A DNA stretch of 64,000 nucleotides from Pedobacter planticolens (GCF_014172375.1 NZ_WNXD01000002.1:62001-126000); one strand, 5' to 3'; positions 33,653-43,799 are shown, numbered from the stretch's first letter. Made by a program: numbers and translations. Notes: a model not told the origin generated them from the letters alone.

Positions 33653-35152
33653 CTAATCTGTGGCTAACAATTTCTTCATTGTTTTCGGAATTTGCAAAAC
33701 CACTTGTGAAGCACTCACCGTAAATCTTTCTTTTGCTAATTCGTCGCCAGCTTTTCCATGCAAATACGTTCCTAAAATTGCGGCATCAGCCGAAGAATAA
33801 GATTGAGCAACTAAAGCCGTAATTATTCCTGTTAAAACATCGCCCATGCCACCAGAAGCCATTGCAGGATTTCCAGTCGGATTAATATGCACATTCCCAT
33901 TTGGCAAACAAACAAAAGTGTATTGATTTTTTAGCACAAAAATTAAATCTCTCGCTATGGCTTCTCTTTTAGCTGTTTCAACTCGTTTCCACCAGTTTTT
34001 ATGTTCACCAAACAGCCTATCAAACTCTTTCATGTGTGGCGTTAAAATACTTTGTGCAGGTAATTCATATAGTAAATCTCCTCTTTGGCTTAAAATGGTG
34101 AGTGCATCTGCATCTAGTACTAAAGGCTTCCTTAAATTGACTAATTTTTCTAATAACTCTTCGTTTTCTTCTTCTACACCTAAACCTGGACCAACTGCAA
34201 TAGCTGAAAATCGATCAAAAGCCTCCATTGCTAAATACTGATTTCTTGGCAAAGCCATTACTTCTGGCAAAGCAGTATTCAAAGCAGTTAATCCGCTTTG
34301 TGGGAGACAAACTGTAGTTAAACCTGCTCCAGTATGTAAGCAAGCACTCGCTGATAAGAGTGCTGCTCCCATCGTTGTGTTATTTCCAGCAACTAGTAAT
34401 GCATGTCCGTATGTACCTTTATGACTAAAATTCTTTCTAGGTTTTAGCAGTTGTTGTATCTCCGATTCTGTCGTTAATTTCCATTCACTTTTCTGGCTTT
34501 CGATAAAATTTTCATCCAAACCAATATCAACAACTTTAAATTTGTCTAGTGCTTTTACAGATTCGGGACAGAAAAAGTTGATTTTTGGTCGTTGAAAGCA
34601 AATGGTTAAATCAGCTTTAATGCCATTATATTTTTCAGCTATTCCACCTTCCGAATTAAATCCTGTAGGTACGTCCACTGAAATAACCTTGGTTTTTAAA
34701 CCGTTAACAAAAGTTGCTACAGTTGCATAATCTCCTTGCAAAGGCTTATTTAATCCCGATCCAAGAATTGCATCAATTAGTACATCAGATTGTAAATTCT
34801 TTACTATTTTGGCTTCTTTAATAATCGTAACTGGAACCTTTAACTTCAACAATCGCTTTATGTTTTTCTTGTTATCCTCGCTCTGTCCAGTAGAAAAAGT
34901 AATTAAATAGACAACAACATTTTTATAGTTCTCGTCATCTAAAAGTCTTGCAATTGCTAAACCATCTCCCCCATTATTTCCTTGTCCACATAAAATGGAG
35001 ATTTTAGATTCTTTATTTGAAACTTCCTTTTTAAAAACCTTCACAAATGCTTTTGCCGCTTTTTCCATTAAATTAATAGAAGAAATAGATTGATGCTTTA
35101 TGGTATACGCATCAGCATTTCGCATTTGGGCAGCCGTTAATAAAGTTTGCAT
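33653..35152 (-). CDS. nnr: Bifunctional NAD(P)H-hydrate repair enzyme (epimerase and dehydratase)
   Basis: A 499-residue fusion. The N-terminal YjeF/NnrE epimerase domain has ILCGQGNNGGDGLAIARLL and VISVDVPTGFNSEGG. The C-terminal NnrD dehydratase (ribokinase-like) has SHKGTYGHALLVAGNNTTMGAA, AIAVGPGLG, LTPHMKEFDRLFG and NPAMASGGMGDVLTG. It repairs hydrated NAD(P)H. Length is typical. It faces leftward, back to back with the lipid cluster that starts at 35268. Confidence 0.94.
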   Translation of the reverse strand: MQTLLTAAQMRNADAYTIKHQSISSINLMEKAAKAFVKVFKKEVSNKESKISILCGQGNNGGDGLAIARLLDDENYKNVVVYLITFSTGQSEDNKKNIKRLLKLKVPVTIIKEAKIVKNLQSDVLIDAILGSGLNKPLQGDYATVATFVNGLKTKVISVDVPTGFNSEGGIAEKYNGIKADLTICFQRPKINFFCPESVKALDKFKVVDIGLDENFIESQKSEWKLTTESEIQQLLKPRKNFSHKGTYGHALLVAGNNTTMGAALLSASACLHTGAGLTTVCLPQSGLTALNTALPEVMALPRNQYLAMEAFDRFSAIAVGPGLGVEEENEELLEKLVNLRKPLVLDADALTILSQRGDLLYELPAQSILTPHMKEFDRLFGEHKNWWKRVETAKREAIARDLIFVLKNQYTFVCLPNGNVHINPTGNPAMASGGMGDVLTGIITALVAQSYSSADAAILGTYLHGKAGDELAKERFTVSASQVVLQIPKTMKKLLATD

Positions 35153-35267
35153 AGATAAAGTTAGGGTAAATTGATAAAAGATAATTAATGATTATGGTTT
35201 TTAGTTTCATCAATAACAAATACCTGCTTAATATGTTATATTTTTATAAATGATGTTATTTTAAATT

Positions 35268-36401
35268 ATGCCCTTTCAATCAGATGTTTTAATAGTCGGT
35301 GGTGGACTTGCTGGTTTAACAGCAGCCCTTCACCTTTATAAAGCTGGTTTAAAAGTTATTCTAATTGAAAAAAATGCCTATCCACACCATAAAGTTTGCG
35401 GCGAGTACATTTCAAACGAAGTTCTTCCCTATTTTGAGTGGCTAAATATTGATATCAGCAAATTATACCCAACTCACATTAACCGTTTACAGCTTAGTAC
35501 AATTTCGGGAAAAAGCATACATATTAATTTGCCTTTAGGTGGTTTTGGGATTAGCAGGTATGAATTCGATAATTTTCTCTATCAGCAACTGCTGGAAAAG
35601 GGAGTTGAAATCATAGAAGATACGGTAAGTAAAATCACTTTTAACAACGATATTTTCTATGTGCATAGTTTAGCAGGACAAGAATTTACGGCAAAACAAG
35701 TTATTGGTGCGTATGGCAAACGTTCTTCTATTGATATAAAATTAAATCGACCATTTATTAAAGAGAAATCGCCTTACTTAGCTATTAAAGCACATTACAA
35801 AGGCAACTTCCCAAATGATTTAGTTGCTGTACACAATTTTAAGGGAGGCTACTGTGGTGTTTCCAAAGTAGAAAATCAACATGTTAATATTTGCTACTTA
35901 GCAGATTATGCTACGTTCAAAGCACATAAAAACATAGAAACGTATCAGCAGAAAGTTTTATATCAAAATAAACACTTAGAAGAGATTTTCGAAAACAGTG
36001 AAATGCTATTCGATGATCCATTAACCATTAGTCAATTAGCGTTTGGAGCTAAAACTGCAGTTGTCGATCATATTTTACTTATTGGAGATACTGCCGGACT
36101 TATTCATCCGCTTTGCGGGAATGGGATGGCAATGGCAATTCATAGCGCTAAAATCTGTTCAGAATTGCTACTTCAATTTTTTGATGGAATTATCTCTTCA
36201 AGAATTGAACTCGAAAAAAAATATACTTCTCTATGGGATAAAGAATTTCGTTCTCGTTTAAAAATGGGAAGTATTTTATCTTCTATTTTAAGAAAAGACA
36301 AACTAACTGATGTATTATTGACAAGCGTAATAAAAGTGCCTTTCTTACTTAAGCAAATCATTAAAAAAACGCATGGAAAACCACTAATTCCTAATAAATA
36401 A
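35268..36401 (+). CDS. NAD(P)/FAD-dependent oxidoreductase of the type III PKS cluster
   Basis: A 377-residue flavoprotein. The FAD motif GGGLAGLTAALHLYKAG begins at residue 11, HHKVCGEYISNEV follows, and the second FAD motif is LLIGDTAGLIHPLCGNGMAMAIHSA. It belongs to the geranylgeranyl-reductase-like group, which includes hydroxylases and double-bond reductases. It overlaps the methyltransferase start by 1 nt. In the cluster it could hydroxylate an aromatic polyketide or reduce an acyl chain; inference only. Confidence 0.9.
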   Translation: MPFQSDVLIVGGGLAGLTAALHLYKAGLKVILIEKNAYPHHKVCGEYISNEVLPYFEWLNIDISKLYPTHINRLQLSTISGKSIHINLPLGGFGISRYEFDNFLYQQLLEKGVEIIEDTVSKITFNNDIFYVHSLAGQEFTAKQVIGAYGKRSSIDIKLNRPFIKEKSPYLAIKAHYKGNFPNDLVAVHNFKGGYCGVSKVENQHVNICYLADYATFKAHKNIETYQQKVLYQNKHLEEIFENSEMLFDDPLTISQLAFGAKTAVVDHILLIGDTAGLIHPLCGNGMAMAIHSAKICSELLLQFFDGIISSRIELEKKYTSLWDKEFRSRLKMGSILSSILRKDKLTDVLLTSVIKVPFLLKQIIKKTHGKPLIPNK

Positions 36402-37111
36402 TGATAGATACTAGTCGTAGAAGTACTGCTCCTGAAATAATGGACGATTTTCAGTTAGAAGGTGAAATATTAAGAGATGCACTTGATAAAATTGCCAGCA
36501 TTAACAGATTATTAGGCGGCAATAAAGTTACATTAGATGGTGTTAAAGCATTAATCCGCATCCAACCAAAGCACCAACTTATTCGTATTATAGATATAGG
36601 ATGCGGAAATGGTGATATGTTGAGAGCTCTTGCAGATTATGGCAAAAACAACAACTTAAACTTTGAATTAATAGGGATTGATGCAAATAATTTCACGATA
36701 GAACATGCTCGAAGTTTATCGATTAAGTATCAAAATATCAGCTACGAATGCAAAGATATTTTTGAGGATTTAGCTAAAACCACAGAATGTGATATCATGT
36801 TATGCACCTTAACTTTGCATCATTTTACAGACGAAGAAATCATCACATTACTACAAAATTTTAAAGATATAGCAAAGTTAGGTATTGTGATTAATGATTT
36901 ACATCGCAGTGCGATCGCCTATTATTTGTTCAATACATTGTGCTTTGTTTTCCGATTAAATGACATGTCGAGAGAAGATGGTTTAGTTTCCATCTTAAGA
37001 GGATTTAAAAAAACTGATTTACAACGATATTCAAAACAACTAAATTTAAAATTTTGTTCTATTAACTGGAAATGGGCATTCCGCTACCAATGGATAATAA
37101 AAACAGCATGA
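36401..37111 (+). CDS. SAM-dependent methyltransferase of the PKS cluster
   Basis: A 236-residue class I methyltransferase. Motif I is IIDIGCGNGDML (63-74), the acidic loop LIGIDAN follows, and MLCTLTLHHFTDEEI is typical of the family. It overlaps the FAD gene (TAATG) and the PKS gene (ATGA), so all three are coupled. It probably methylates a phenol or ring carbon of the polyketide. Confidence 0.9.
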   Translation: MIDTSRRSTAPEIMDDFQLEGEILRDALDKIASINRLLGGNKVTLDGVKALIRIQPKHQLIRIIDIGCGNGDMLRALADYGKNNNLNFELIGIDANNFTIEHARSLSIKYQNISYECKDIFEDLAKTTECDIMLCTLTLHHFTDEEIITLLQNFKDIAKLGIVINDLHRSAIAYYLFNTLCFVFRLNDMSREDGLVSILRGFKKTDLQRYSKQLNLKFCSINWKWAFRYQWIIKTA

Positions 37112-38160
37112 GCGTAAAAATAAAAGCAGTAAGCAAAGCCCTACCAAATTACTCGAGGCCTACAAACGAAATCATGCCTTTGTTAGACAATTGGCTAAGC
37201 GGAAAAGAGGATCGTTTTGTTAAAAAAGTTAAAAAAATATTCGAAAACGCTGCGGTTGATCGACGTTATTCTATCCTATCGCCAGAAGAAATTTTTAGTG
37301 ATTCGGGGTTTGAAGAACGAAACAACATTTATTGCAGAGAAGGAATTAAATTAGGCGCAAAATGTTTGCAAACCGCATTGGAAAAAGCAAATTGGAAACC
37401 TCAAGATTTAGACTTTATCATTACCGTAAGTTGCACAGGCATTATGATTCCATCGCTTGATGCTTATTTGATTAATTTGTTAAAACTTCGACAAGATATT
37501 GTTAGACTTCCCGTAACTGAAATGGGTTGTGCTGCTGGTGTATCTGGTATGATTTACGCCAAGAACTTTTTAAAAGCAAATCCGGGTAAGCGAGCCGCAG
37601 TAATTGCAGTAGAATCTCCAACCGCAACTTTTCAATTGAACGATTTTTCGATGGCAAACATTGTAAGTGCAGCTATTTTTGGAGATGGCGCCGCTTGTGC
37701 TTTGTTAAGTTCTAATCCAGCTGATGATGGCCCAGAAATGCTAGCAGAAGAAATGTACCATTTTTACGATGCCGAAGATATGATGGGTTTTAAACTTTCC
37801 AATACAGGCTTACAAATGGTACTCGATGTAACAGTTCCAGAAACAATTACTGAACATTTCCCAACAATTATTCATCCTTTTTTAGCTAAACACGGATTAG
37901 AAATTAAAGATATTGACCATTTAATCTTCCATCCCGGAGGAAAAAAAATTGTGCAAATTGTCGAATCTCTTTTCGGAGAACTTGGAAAAAACATAGATGA
38001 AACTAAGGAAGTACTACGATTGTACGGCAATATGTCGAGCGCTACTGTGTTATATGTGCTCGAACGTTTTATGGACGCCAAGCCAAAATCAGGAGAAAAA
38101 GGTCTAATGTTAAGTTTCGGACCGGGTTTTTCAGCGCAAAGAATTATATTGCAGTGGTAA
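37108..38160 (+). CDS. Type III polyketide synthase (chalcone synthase-like)
   Basis: A 350-residue ketosynthase of the chalcone/stilbene synthase type. The Cys-His-Asn triad is complete: C141 (EMGCAAGVSGM), H275 (LIFHPGGKKIV) and N308 (RLYGNMSSATV). The start is placed at ATG 37108 (MSVKIKAV), overlapping the methyltransferase stop as ATGA; an ATG 36 nt upstream is in frame but adds residues without family support. It condenses malonyl units onto an acyl starter and probably makes alkylresorcinol, alkylpyrone or a related lipid. Confidence 0.94.
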   Translation: MSVKIKAVSKALPNYSRPTNEIMPLLDNWLSGKEDRFVKKVKKIFENAAVDRRYSILSPEEIFSDSGFEERNNIYCREGIKLGAKCLQTALEKANWKPQDLDFIITVSCTGIMIPSLDAYLINLLKLRQDIVRLPVTEMGCAAGVSGMIYAKNFLKANPGKRAAVIAVESPTATFQLNDFSMANIVSAAIFGDGAACALLSSNPADDGPEMLAEEMYHFYDAEDMMGFKLSNTGLQMVLDVTVPETITEHFPTIIHPFLAKHGLEIKDIDHLIFHPGGKKIVQIVESLFGELGKNIDETKEVLRLYGNMSSATVLYVLERFMDAKPKSGEKGLMLSFGPGFSAQRIILQW

Positions 38161-38161
38161 T

Positions 38162-38611
38162 ATGAATGCACAACAAATTTTAGACAAACTTCCTTACAGT
38201 AAACCATTTCTTTTTGTTGATGAACTACTACACATTGATGAAAATGGAGCAAAAGGAACCTACACGTACGCTAAAGAATTAGACTTTTACAAAGGTCATT
38301 TTAAAGATTTCCCTGTTACACCAGGTGTAATATTGACCGAAACTATGGCGCAAATTGGATTGGTTTGTTTAGGTATTTATCTTTTGGGAGATCACAATCT
38401 GCAAGCTAAAGCTACAGTAGCTTTGACATCAAGCACCATAGATTTTTTAAAGCCAGTTTTTCCAAACGAAAAAGTAACGGTAACCAGTGAAAAAGTTTAC
38501 TTTCGTTTCAATAAATTAAGTTGTAACGTTAAGATGGAAAACGAGGCCGGAGAAATTGTTTGCAAAGGAAATATTGCTGGAATGATAACTGAAAAATCGC
38601 ATGAACAATAG
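38162..38611 (+). CDS. FabZ-like 3-hydroxyacyl-ACP dehydratase of the cluster
   Basis: A 149-residue hotdog-fold protein. FYKGHFKDFPVTPGVILTE carries the FabZ catalytic pair: H46 and E60. It starts 1 nt after the PKS stop and overlaps the KS by 11 nt. It likely dehydrates chain-extension intermediates on the dedicated ACP; no ketoreductase or enoyl reductase gene is in the cluster, so those steps would use primary metabolism. Confidence 0.88.
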   Translation: MNAQQILDKLPYSKPFLFVDELLHIDENGAKGTYTYAKELDFYKGHFKDFPVTPGVILTETMAQIGLVCLGIYLLGDHNLQAKATVALTSSTIDFLKPVFPNEKVTVTSEKVYFRFNKLSCNVKMENEAGEIVCKGNIAGMITEKSHEQ

Positions 38612-39878
38612 AGTTGTAATAACAGGTTTAGGAATAGTTTCGTCAAATGGCATAAACCTTACACAATTTAAAGAAGCGATAAAAAATGGTGTTTCTGGTA
38701 TTCGCTATGACCAACAATTGGAAGCATTAAAATTTTCTTGTCAGATTTCTGGAAAACCTGACCTAACCGATGAAATTATTCAAGCTGCTTTTACTGAACT
38801 TGAACTCAAATCTTTAGAAAGTACGGCGATCGTGTATGGGGTTATAGCCGCATTAGAAGCTTGGAAAGATGCTGGTTTATCCATAGAAAATAATGAAGAT
38901 CCTGATTGGGAAAGCGGTACGATCTTCGGAACTGGCACCTCTGGAATAGATAAAATTAGATCGTCAATTTACAAAGTTGATGACTTACAGGTTCGTAGAC
39001 TGGGCAGTACTGCTGTAGCACAAACTATGGCAAGTGGCGTAAGCGCTTTTATTGGCGGGAAATTAGGATTAGGGAATCAAATAACGACTAATTCATCTGC
39101 CTGTACGACAGGAACCGAAAGTGTATTAATGGCATACGAACGCATTAAATCTGGACAAGCTACAAGAATGCTAGCAGGTAGTTCAACTGATAGCGGCCCG
39201 TACATTTGGGGAGGTTTTGATGCCATGAGGGTGTGTACCAATAAACACAATCATGAACCAGAAAAAGGAAGCCGACCTATGAGTGCATCCGCAAGTGGAT
39301 TTGTTCCCTCAAGTGGTGCTGGCGCATTAGTACTTGAATCTTTAGAAAGCGCTTTAAAAAGAGGGGCTAAAATTTATGCCGAAGTTTTGGGAGGAAATGT
39401 AAATTCTGGAGGTCAACGTGGGTTAGGAACAATGACTGCTCCAAATCCAGTAGCTGTTCAAAGGTGCATTACAGATGCAATAAAAAATGCGGGTATAACA
39501 TCAAAAGATATCGATGTCATTAACGGACATTTAACTGCAACCTCAAAGGATTCTTTAGAAATTGAAAACTGGTCAAAGGCACTTAACCGATCTGGCAAAG
39601 ATTTCCCTTACATCAATTCCTTAAAAGGAATGATTGGCCATCCATTAAGCGCAGCTGGAAGTATGGAATGTGTTGCTTCGGTTTTGCAATTAGCTGATGA
39701 TTTTATATTTCCAAACATCAATTGTGAAGATTTACATCCCGAAATAAAAAATATAATTGATCCAGATTGCATTCCCACTAAATTAATAAACAAAGAACTT
39801 ACTATTTTAGCAAAAGCCAATTTTGGTTTTGGCGATGTGAATGCCTGTGTTATCTTTAAAAAATTTAAAAAACAATAA
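38601..39878 (+). CDS. Beta-ketoacyl-ACP synthase of the cluster
   Basis: A 425-residue FabF-like condensing enzyme. The triad is intact: C168 (NSSACTTGTES), H310 (NGHLTATSKD) and H347 (LKGMIGHPLSAAG). The middle motif is GHLTATSKD rather than the usual AHGTSTxxxD, so it stands apart from housekeeping FabF. It overlaps the dehydratase by 11 nt and is followed by the ACP after 1 nt. It probably elongates the starter acyl chain that feeds the type III PKS. Confidence 0.92.
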   Translation: MNNRVVITGLGIVSSNGINLTQFKEAIKNGVSGIRYDQQLEALKFSCQISGKPDLTDEIIQAAFTELELKSLESTAIVYGVIAALEAWKDAGLSIENNEDPDWESGTIFGTGTSGIDKIRSSIYKVDDLQVRRLGSTAVAQTMASGVSAFIGGKLGLGNQITTNSSACTTGTESVLMAYERIKSGQATRMLAGSSTDSGPYIWGGFDAMRVCTNKHNHEPEKGSRPMSASASGFVPSSGAGALVLESLESALKRGAKIYAEVLGGNVNSGGQRGLGTMTAPNPVAVQRCITDAIKNAGITSKDIDVINGHLTATSKDSLEIENWSKALNRSGKDFPYINSLKGMIGHPLSAAGSMECVASVLQLADDFIFPNINCEDLHPEIKNIIDPDCIPTKLINKELTILAKANFGFGDVNACVIFKKFKKQ

Positions 39879-39879
39879 A

Positions 39880-40131
39880 ATGCCAATAATTAACGATCTC
39901 AAAGAAATTATCACACCTTATGTGGATGATAAAACTGCACTAGAAAACATTACAGAAGACACTGATTTTTTAACAGACCTCAAAATCAATTCTGCTAACT
40001 TGGTTGATATTGTTTTAGATATTGAAGAGAAATTTGGAATAACCATCGACGATGCTTCTATGAATAAAATGCTAACTGTAAAGGCTACCATTGCTGTAAT
40101 AGAAGAAAAACAAGCAGAAAATGCTGGGTAA
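39880..40131 (+). CDS. Dedicated acyl carrier protein
   Basis: An 83-residue acidic helical carrier. The phosphopantetheine site is S38 in LTDLKINSANLVD; the residue before the Ser is Asn, whereas the usual motif is DSL. The start ATG 39880 is 1 nt after the KS stop; an upstream in-frame ATG at 39841 lies inside the KS gene. The transferase that should load it overlaps its end by 11 nt. Confidence 0.9.
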   Translation: MPIINDLKEIITPYVDDKTALENITEDTDFLTDLKINSANLVDIVLDIEEKFGITIDDASMNKMLTVKATIAVIEEKQAENAG

Positions 40132-40657
40132 TGACATTGTAGATTTGCAAAAAGCAAGTTTAGAAAGCAATTGGCGTAGAAAAGGATATTTAGATAAACT
40201 TTTCTCCGCTCAAGAGCAACAACAAATTCTTACCTCCACTAATCCAGAAACTACACTTTGGTTATTTTGGAGTATGAAAGAAGCTGCTTATAAAATCATT
40301 AATAGAGAAACTTCTGAAAGATTTTATAGCCCAAAAAAGTTCGTTTGTATTAGTAATACGGCTGGTAACTTTGTTGATTTTGAAGGCAAAATAATACACA
40401 TTAAAAGTGTAATCAATCAAAATTTCATTCACACCATTGCGTCCTCAACAAGCGAAAACCTTAGTAGCATTCAAACTACTTATCTTGAAAATACGAGTAA
40501 TTACCTATCGGATTTCAACTCAACATCTCTCAATTACTCCTTAGAAAAAAACTCAAACGGAATCCCAAACCTGATAAGCAAAACTAACCGAGAAAGTCAT
40601 TTAGCTTCTGTTAGCCATCATGGCAAATACCTAGCTATAGTATCGTCCGTCTTATAA
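40121..40657 (+). CDS. 4'-phosphopantetheinyl transferase superfamily protein
   Basis: A 178-residue transferase. MLGNDIVDLQKA holds the first Asp (D5), and WSMKEAAYKI is the second motif with the catalytic Glu. It overlaps the ACP by 11 nt, an arrangement that strongly suggests it primes that ACP. It is the last gene of the cluster; REP-like and structured repeats follow. The C-terminus SHHGKYLAIVSS is typical for this group. Confidence 0.88.
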   Translation: MLGNDIVDLQKASLESNWRRKGYLDKLFSAQEQQQILTSTNPETTLWLFWSMKEAAYKIINRETSERFYSPKKFVCISNTAGNFVDFEGKIIHIKSVINQNFIHTIASSTSENLSSIQTTYLENTSNYLSDFNSTSLNYSLEKNSNGIPNLISKTNRESHLASVSHHGKYLAIVSSVL

Positions 40658-40664
40658 GCCATCT

Positions 40665-40912
40665 CGTCATTGCGAGGAGAATGACGAAGCAATCTTACAA
40701 CACCAGTAAAACACCAACTCGTCAAACAATCATAGTTATCTAAACGGGATTGAAGCGAAAATCCTTTTTGTCATGCTAAGCTTGTCGAAGCACAAAAAGA
40801 TTGTAGCAAAAAGCCCGACTAACAATAATCGGGCTTCTGTATCTGCTTTTCTAATAATAATCTCCGCAATATAACCTATCGCTTTAAGATTGCTTCGTTC
40901 CTCGCAAAGACG
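40665..40912. repeat. REP pair flanking a structured element
   Basis: The left REP (40665-40694, CGTCATTGCGAGGAG...AAGCAATC) and right REP (40888-40912, GATTGCTTCGTTCCTCGCAA...) are inverted relative to each other. Between them lies copy 3 of the structured element. The gap separates the lipid cluster from the uvrA end; no gene is seen. Confidence 0.7.
40742..40836 (+). repeat. Structured intergenic element, copy 3 (compact)
   Basis: The left arm AAACGGGATTGAAGCGAAAA runs into TCCTTTTTGT (40742-40771). The loop is a REP-like palindrome (CATGCTAAGCTTGTCGAAGC). The right arm ACAAAAAGATTGTAGCAAAA then AGCCCGACT follows. A further hairpin AAGCCCGA/TCGGGCTT (40811-40836) ends it and could act as terminator for the cluster. 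It is the shortest and cleanest of three copies. Confidence 0.7.
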
Positions 40913-40918
40913 ATTATC

Positions 40919-43765
40919 CTACCCCTCCATCTCCTTCTTCAAAAACTTTCCAGTCAAACTAATCGGATTCTGAATTAACCCCTCAGGCGTACCCTCAAAA
41001 ATAATCCGACCACCACCAGCACCACCTTCCTCACCCAAATCAATCACCCAATCGGCAACCTTTACCACATCTAAATTATGTTCAATCACTAAAACAGTAT
41101 TCCCCTTTTCAACCAACTCGTTTAACACACCCAATAACACATTAATGTCCTCAAAGTGCAAACCAGTAGTCGGTTCATCTAAAATGTAAAAGGTCTTTCC
41201 AGTATCTTTTTTAGAAAGTTCAGTAGCCAATTTAACACGTTGCGCCTCACCACCAGATAGTGTAGTAGATGACTGACCCAGTCTGATATACCCCAAGCCA
41301 ACATCATTCAACGTTTTTATTTTACGGTAAATCGCAGGCATCTGATCAAAAAAACCACAAGCCTCTTCAATGCTCATATCCAGCACATCACTAATAGATT
41401 TCCCACGATAACGAACCTCTAAAGTCTCACGATTGTATCTTCTTCCCCCACATTCCTCACATGGGACCGAAACATCTGGCAAGAAATTCATTTCAATCAC
41501 CTTCATTCCCGCACCCTGACAAGTTTCACAACGACCGCCTTTTACATTAAAAGAAAAACGACCAGGTTTATAACCACGAATTTTCGCCTCTGGCAACAAC
41601 ACAAACAAATTTCTAATATCAGAGAAAACGCCAGTATACGTAGATGGATTTGACCTCGGTGTACGTCCAATTGGTACCTGATCTATCTCAATCACCTTAT
41701 CAATTTCCTTTAAACCATTAATTTTCTCATAAGGAAGAGGATGTTTTTTCGCCCTAAAAAAGTGGTGATTTAAAATTGGATACAATGTCTCCGTAATTAA
41801 ACTCGATTTCCCACTCCCCGAAACACCAGTTACCGCAATAAATTTACCCAACGGAAAATCAACCGAAACCTCTTTTAAATTATGACCAGTAGCTTTAATA
41901 ATAGATAGCTTATGTCCGTTCCCTTTTCTACGCTTCTTCGGAACCTCAATTCCCTTCTTCCCATTCAAATAAGCAGCAGTTAAAGTTCCTGATTTTAAAA
42001 TCTGAGCTGGCGTTCCCTGAGCAACAACCTCGCCCCCATGCACACCCGCCGCCGGACCAATATCAATCACATGGTCAGCCTCCAAAATCATCTCCTTATC
42101 ATGCTCCACCACCAAAACCGTATTCCCTAAATCGCGAAGATTTTTTAACGCACCAATCAAACGCTCATTATCACGCTGATGCAAACCAATACTCGGCTCA
42201 TCCAAAATGTACATCACATTCATCAACTGCGAACCAATTTGTGTAGCCAAACGAATACGTTGCGCCTCCCCACCAGAAAGCGTCCGAGCAGTTCTATCCA
42301 ACGATAAATAATTTAAACCAACATCAGTTAAAAAACCAATACGAGCCCTAATCTCCTTCAAAATCTCCTTCGCAATCGTATTTTGTCTATCGTTTAAACG
42401 ATTCTCAACATCCGTAAACCAAGTTTTTAAACTAAAAATATCCATTTCGGCAAGCTCAAAAATGTTCTTACCATCCACTTTAAAGTGCAAACTCTCTTTC
42501 TTTAAACGAGCACCATTACATTCCGGACAAGTTTTCAGCTTCCTAAAATTATCCATATCATCAGCCGCCGCAGTATCACTTTTTTTCTCCTCCTGCTCCT
42601 CCAACAACTTAATAATCCCATCAAAAGTGATTTGATAATTCTGCACATTCCACTTATTATACTCAACCGCAACGCTCAACAACTCATGCGTACCATTTAA
42701 AATGATATCAATATTCTCATCACCCAGTTTTTCTAGCGAAGTAGAAAGCGAGAAATTATACTTTTTAGCCAAAGCCTTCAACACCTGAAACACCCACACA
42801 TCGCGGTACTCGCCCAAAGGAGCCAAACCACCATTTAAAATGCTTAGTTTCATGTTCGGCATCACCGATTCCTTATCAACCACAAAAATATAACCCAACC
42901 CATTACAACGCTCACAAGCACCATAAGGCGAATTAAACGAAAAGCTATTCGGTTGCGGTTCATCGTAAGAAATCCCCGTACTAGGGCACATTAAAAACTT
43001 ACTAAAATGCGCAACATTATTATCCTTATCACTTATTTTAATAATCCCCTTACCCAAACGCATCGCAGTCTGAATACTATCTAATAATCGTTTATGATCC
43101 TTTTCATCTACAATTAAACGATCAACAACAATCTCAATATCATGAATTTTGTAGCGATCAACCTGCATTTTAGCAGTAATATCCTTAATCTCCCCATCAA
43201 TACGAACCTTCACATAACCCTGCTTCCTAATCTGCTCAAACAACTCCCTATAATGCCCCTTACGCCCTTTAACCACAGGCGCCAGAATATTTACCGGCAT
43301 CAAATCAAACTTTTTGTAAATATTCTTCAAAATCTGATCCTCACTCATCCGCTCCATTTTCTCCCCAGTATTGTACGAAAAAGCATCCGCAACACGAGCA
43401 TACAACAAACGCATAAAATCATAAATTTCGGTAATCGTACCCACTGTCGATCTAGGATTTTTACTCGTCGTCTTTTGTTCAATCGCAATAACCGGACTCA
43501 ACCCCGAAACCTTATCCACATCAGGGCGCTCCATACCCCCCATAAACTGACGAGAATACGCACTAAACGTTTCCATATAGCGCCTCTGCCCCTCCGCATA
43601 AATCGTATCAAAAGCCAACGACGACTTGCCACTACCACTCAAACCAGTAATTACAACCAGCTTATTTCGAGGGAAACTAACATCAATATTTTTAAGATTA
43701 TGCACCCTAGCACCATACACCTCAACATCTTTTTGCTCACCTAGGTCAATGTTCTTTTTGCTCAT
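40919..43765 (-). CDS. uvrA: Excinuclease ABC subunit A
   Basis: A 948-residue UvrA, the damage-recognition ATPase of nucleotide excision repair. It has two ABC ATPase modules: Walker [12 protein letters not shown] near the N-terminus and [11 protein letters not shown] in the second half. It has ABC signatures [12 protein letters not shown] and [12 protein letters not shown]. Zinc modules show [16 protein letters not shown] and [19 protein letters not shown]. The ATG at 43765 ([11 protein letters not shown]) is used; an ATG 57 nt upstream overlaps the promoter box. A separate promoter box lies at 43800-43807. Confidence 0.96.
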   Translation of the reverse strand: MSKKNIDLGEQKDVEVYGARVHNLKNIDVSFPRNKLVVITGLSGSGKSSLAFDTIYAEGQRRYMETFSAYSRQFMGGMERPDVDKVSGLSPVIAIEQKTTSKNPRSTVGTITEIYDFMRLLYARVADAFSYNTGEKMERMSEDQILKNIYKKFDLMPVNILAPVVKGRKGHYRELFEQIRKQGYVKVRIDGEIKDITAKMQVDRYKIHDIEIVVDRLIVDEKDHKRLLDSIQTAMRLGKGIIKISDKDNNVAHFSKFLMCPSTGISYDEPQPNSFSFNSPYGACERCNGLGYIFVVDKESVMPNMKLSILNGGLAPLGEYRDVWVFQVLKALAKKYNFSLSTSLEKLGDENIDIILNGTHELLSVAVEYNKWNVQNYQITFDGIIKLLEEQEEKKSDTAAADDMDNFRKLKTCPECNGARLKKESLHFKVDGKNIFELAEMDIFSLKTWFTDVENRLNDRQNTIAKEILKEIRARIGFLTDVGLNYLSLDRTARTLSGGEAQRIRLATQIGSQLMNVMYILDEPSIGLHQRDNERLIGALKNLRDLGNTVLVVEHDKEMILEADHVIDIGPAAGVHGGEVVAQGTPAQILKSGTLTAAYLNGKKGIEVPKKRRKGNGHKLSIIKATGHNLKEVSVDFPLGKFIAVTGVSGSGKSSLITETLYPILNHHFFRAKKHPLPYEKINGLKEIDKVIEIDQVPIGRTPRSNPSTYTGVFSDIRNLFVLLPEAKIRGYKPGRFSFNVKGGRCETCQGAGMKVIEMNFLPDVSVPCEECGGRRYNRETLEVRYRGKSISDVLDMSIEEACGFFDQMPAIYRKIKTLNDVGLGYIRLGQSSTTLSGGEAQRVKLATELSKKDTGKTFYILDEPTTGLHFEDINVLLGVLNELVEKGNTVLVIEHNLDVVKVADWVIDLGEEGGAGGGRIIFEGTPEGLIQNPISLTGKFLKKEMEG

Positions 43766-43799
43766 AAATTTCCTTTGTTCCGTATTAAAAAACAGCCTG

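Noticed and set aside
43142..43744. Plus-strand 200-codon open frame opposite uvrA
   Set aside because: It is the antisense of a highly conserved, correctly framed uvrA region and has no family features.
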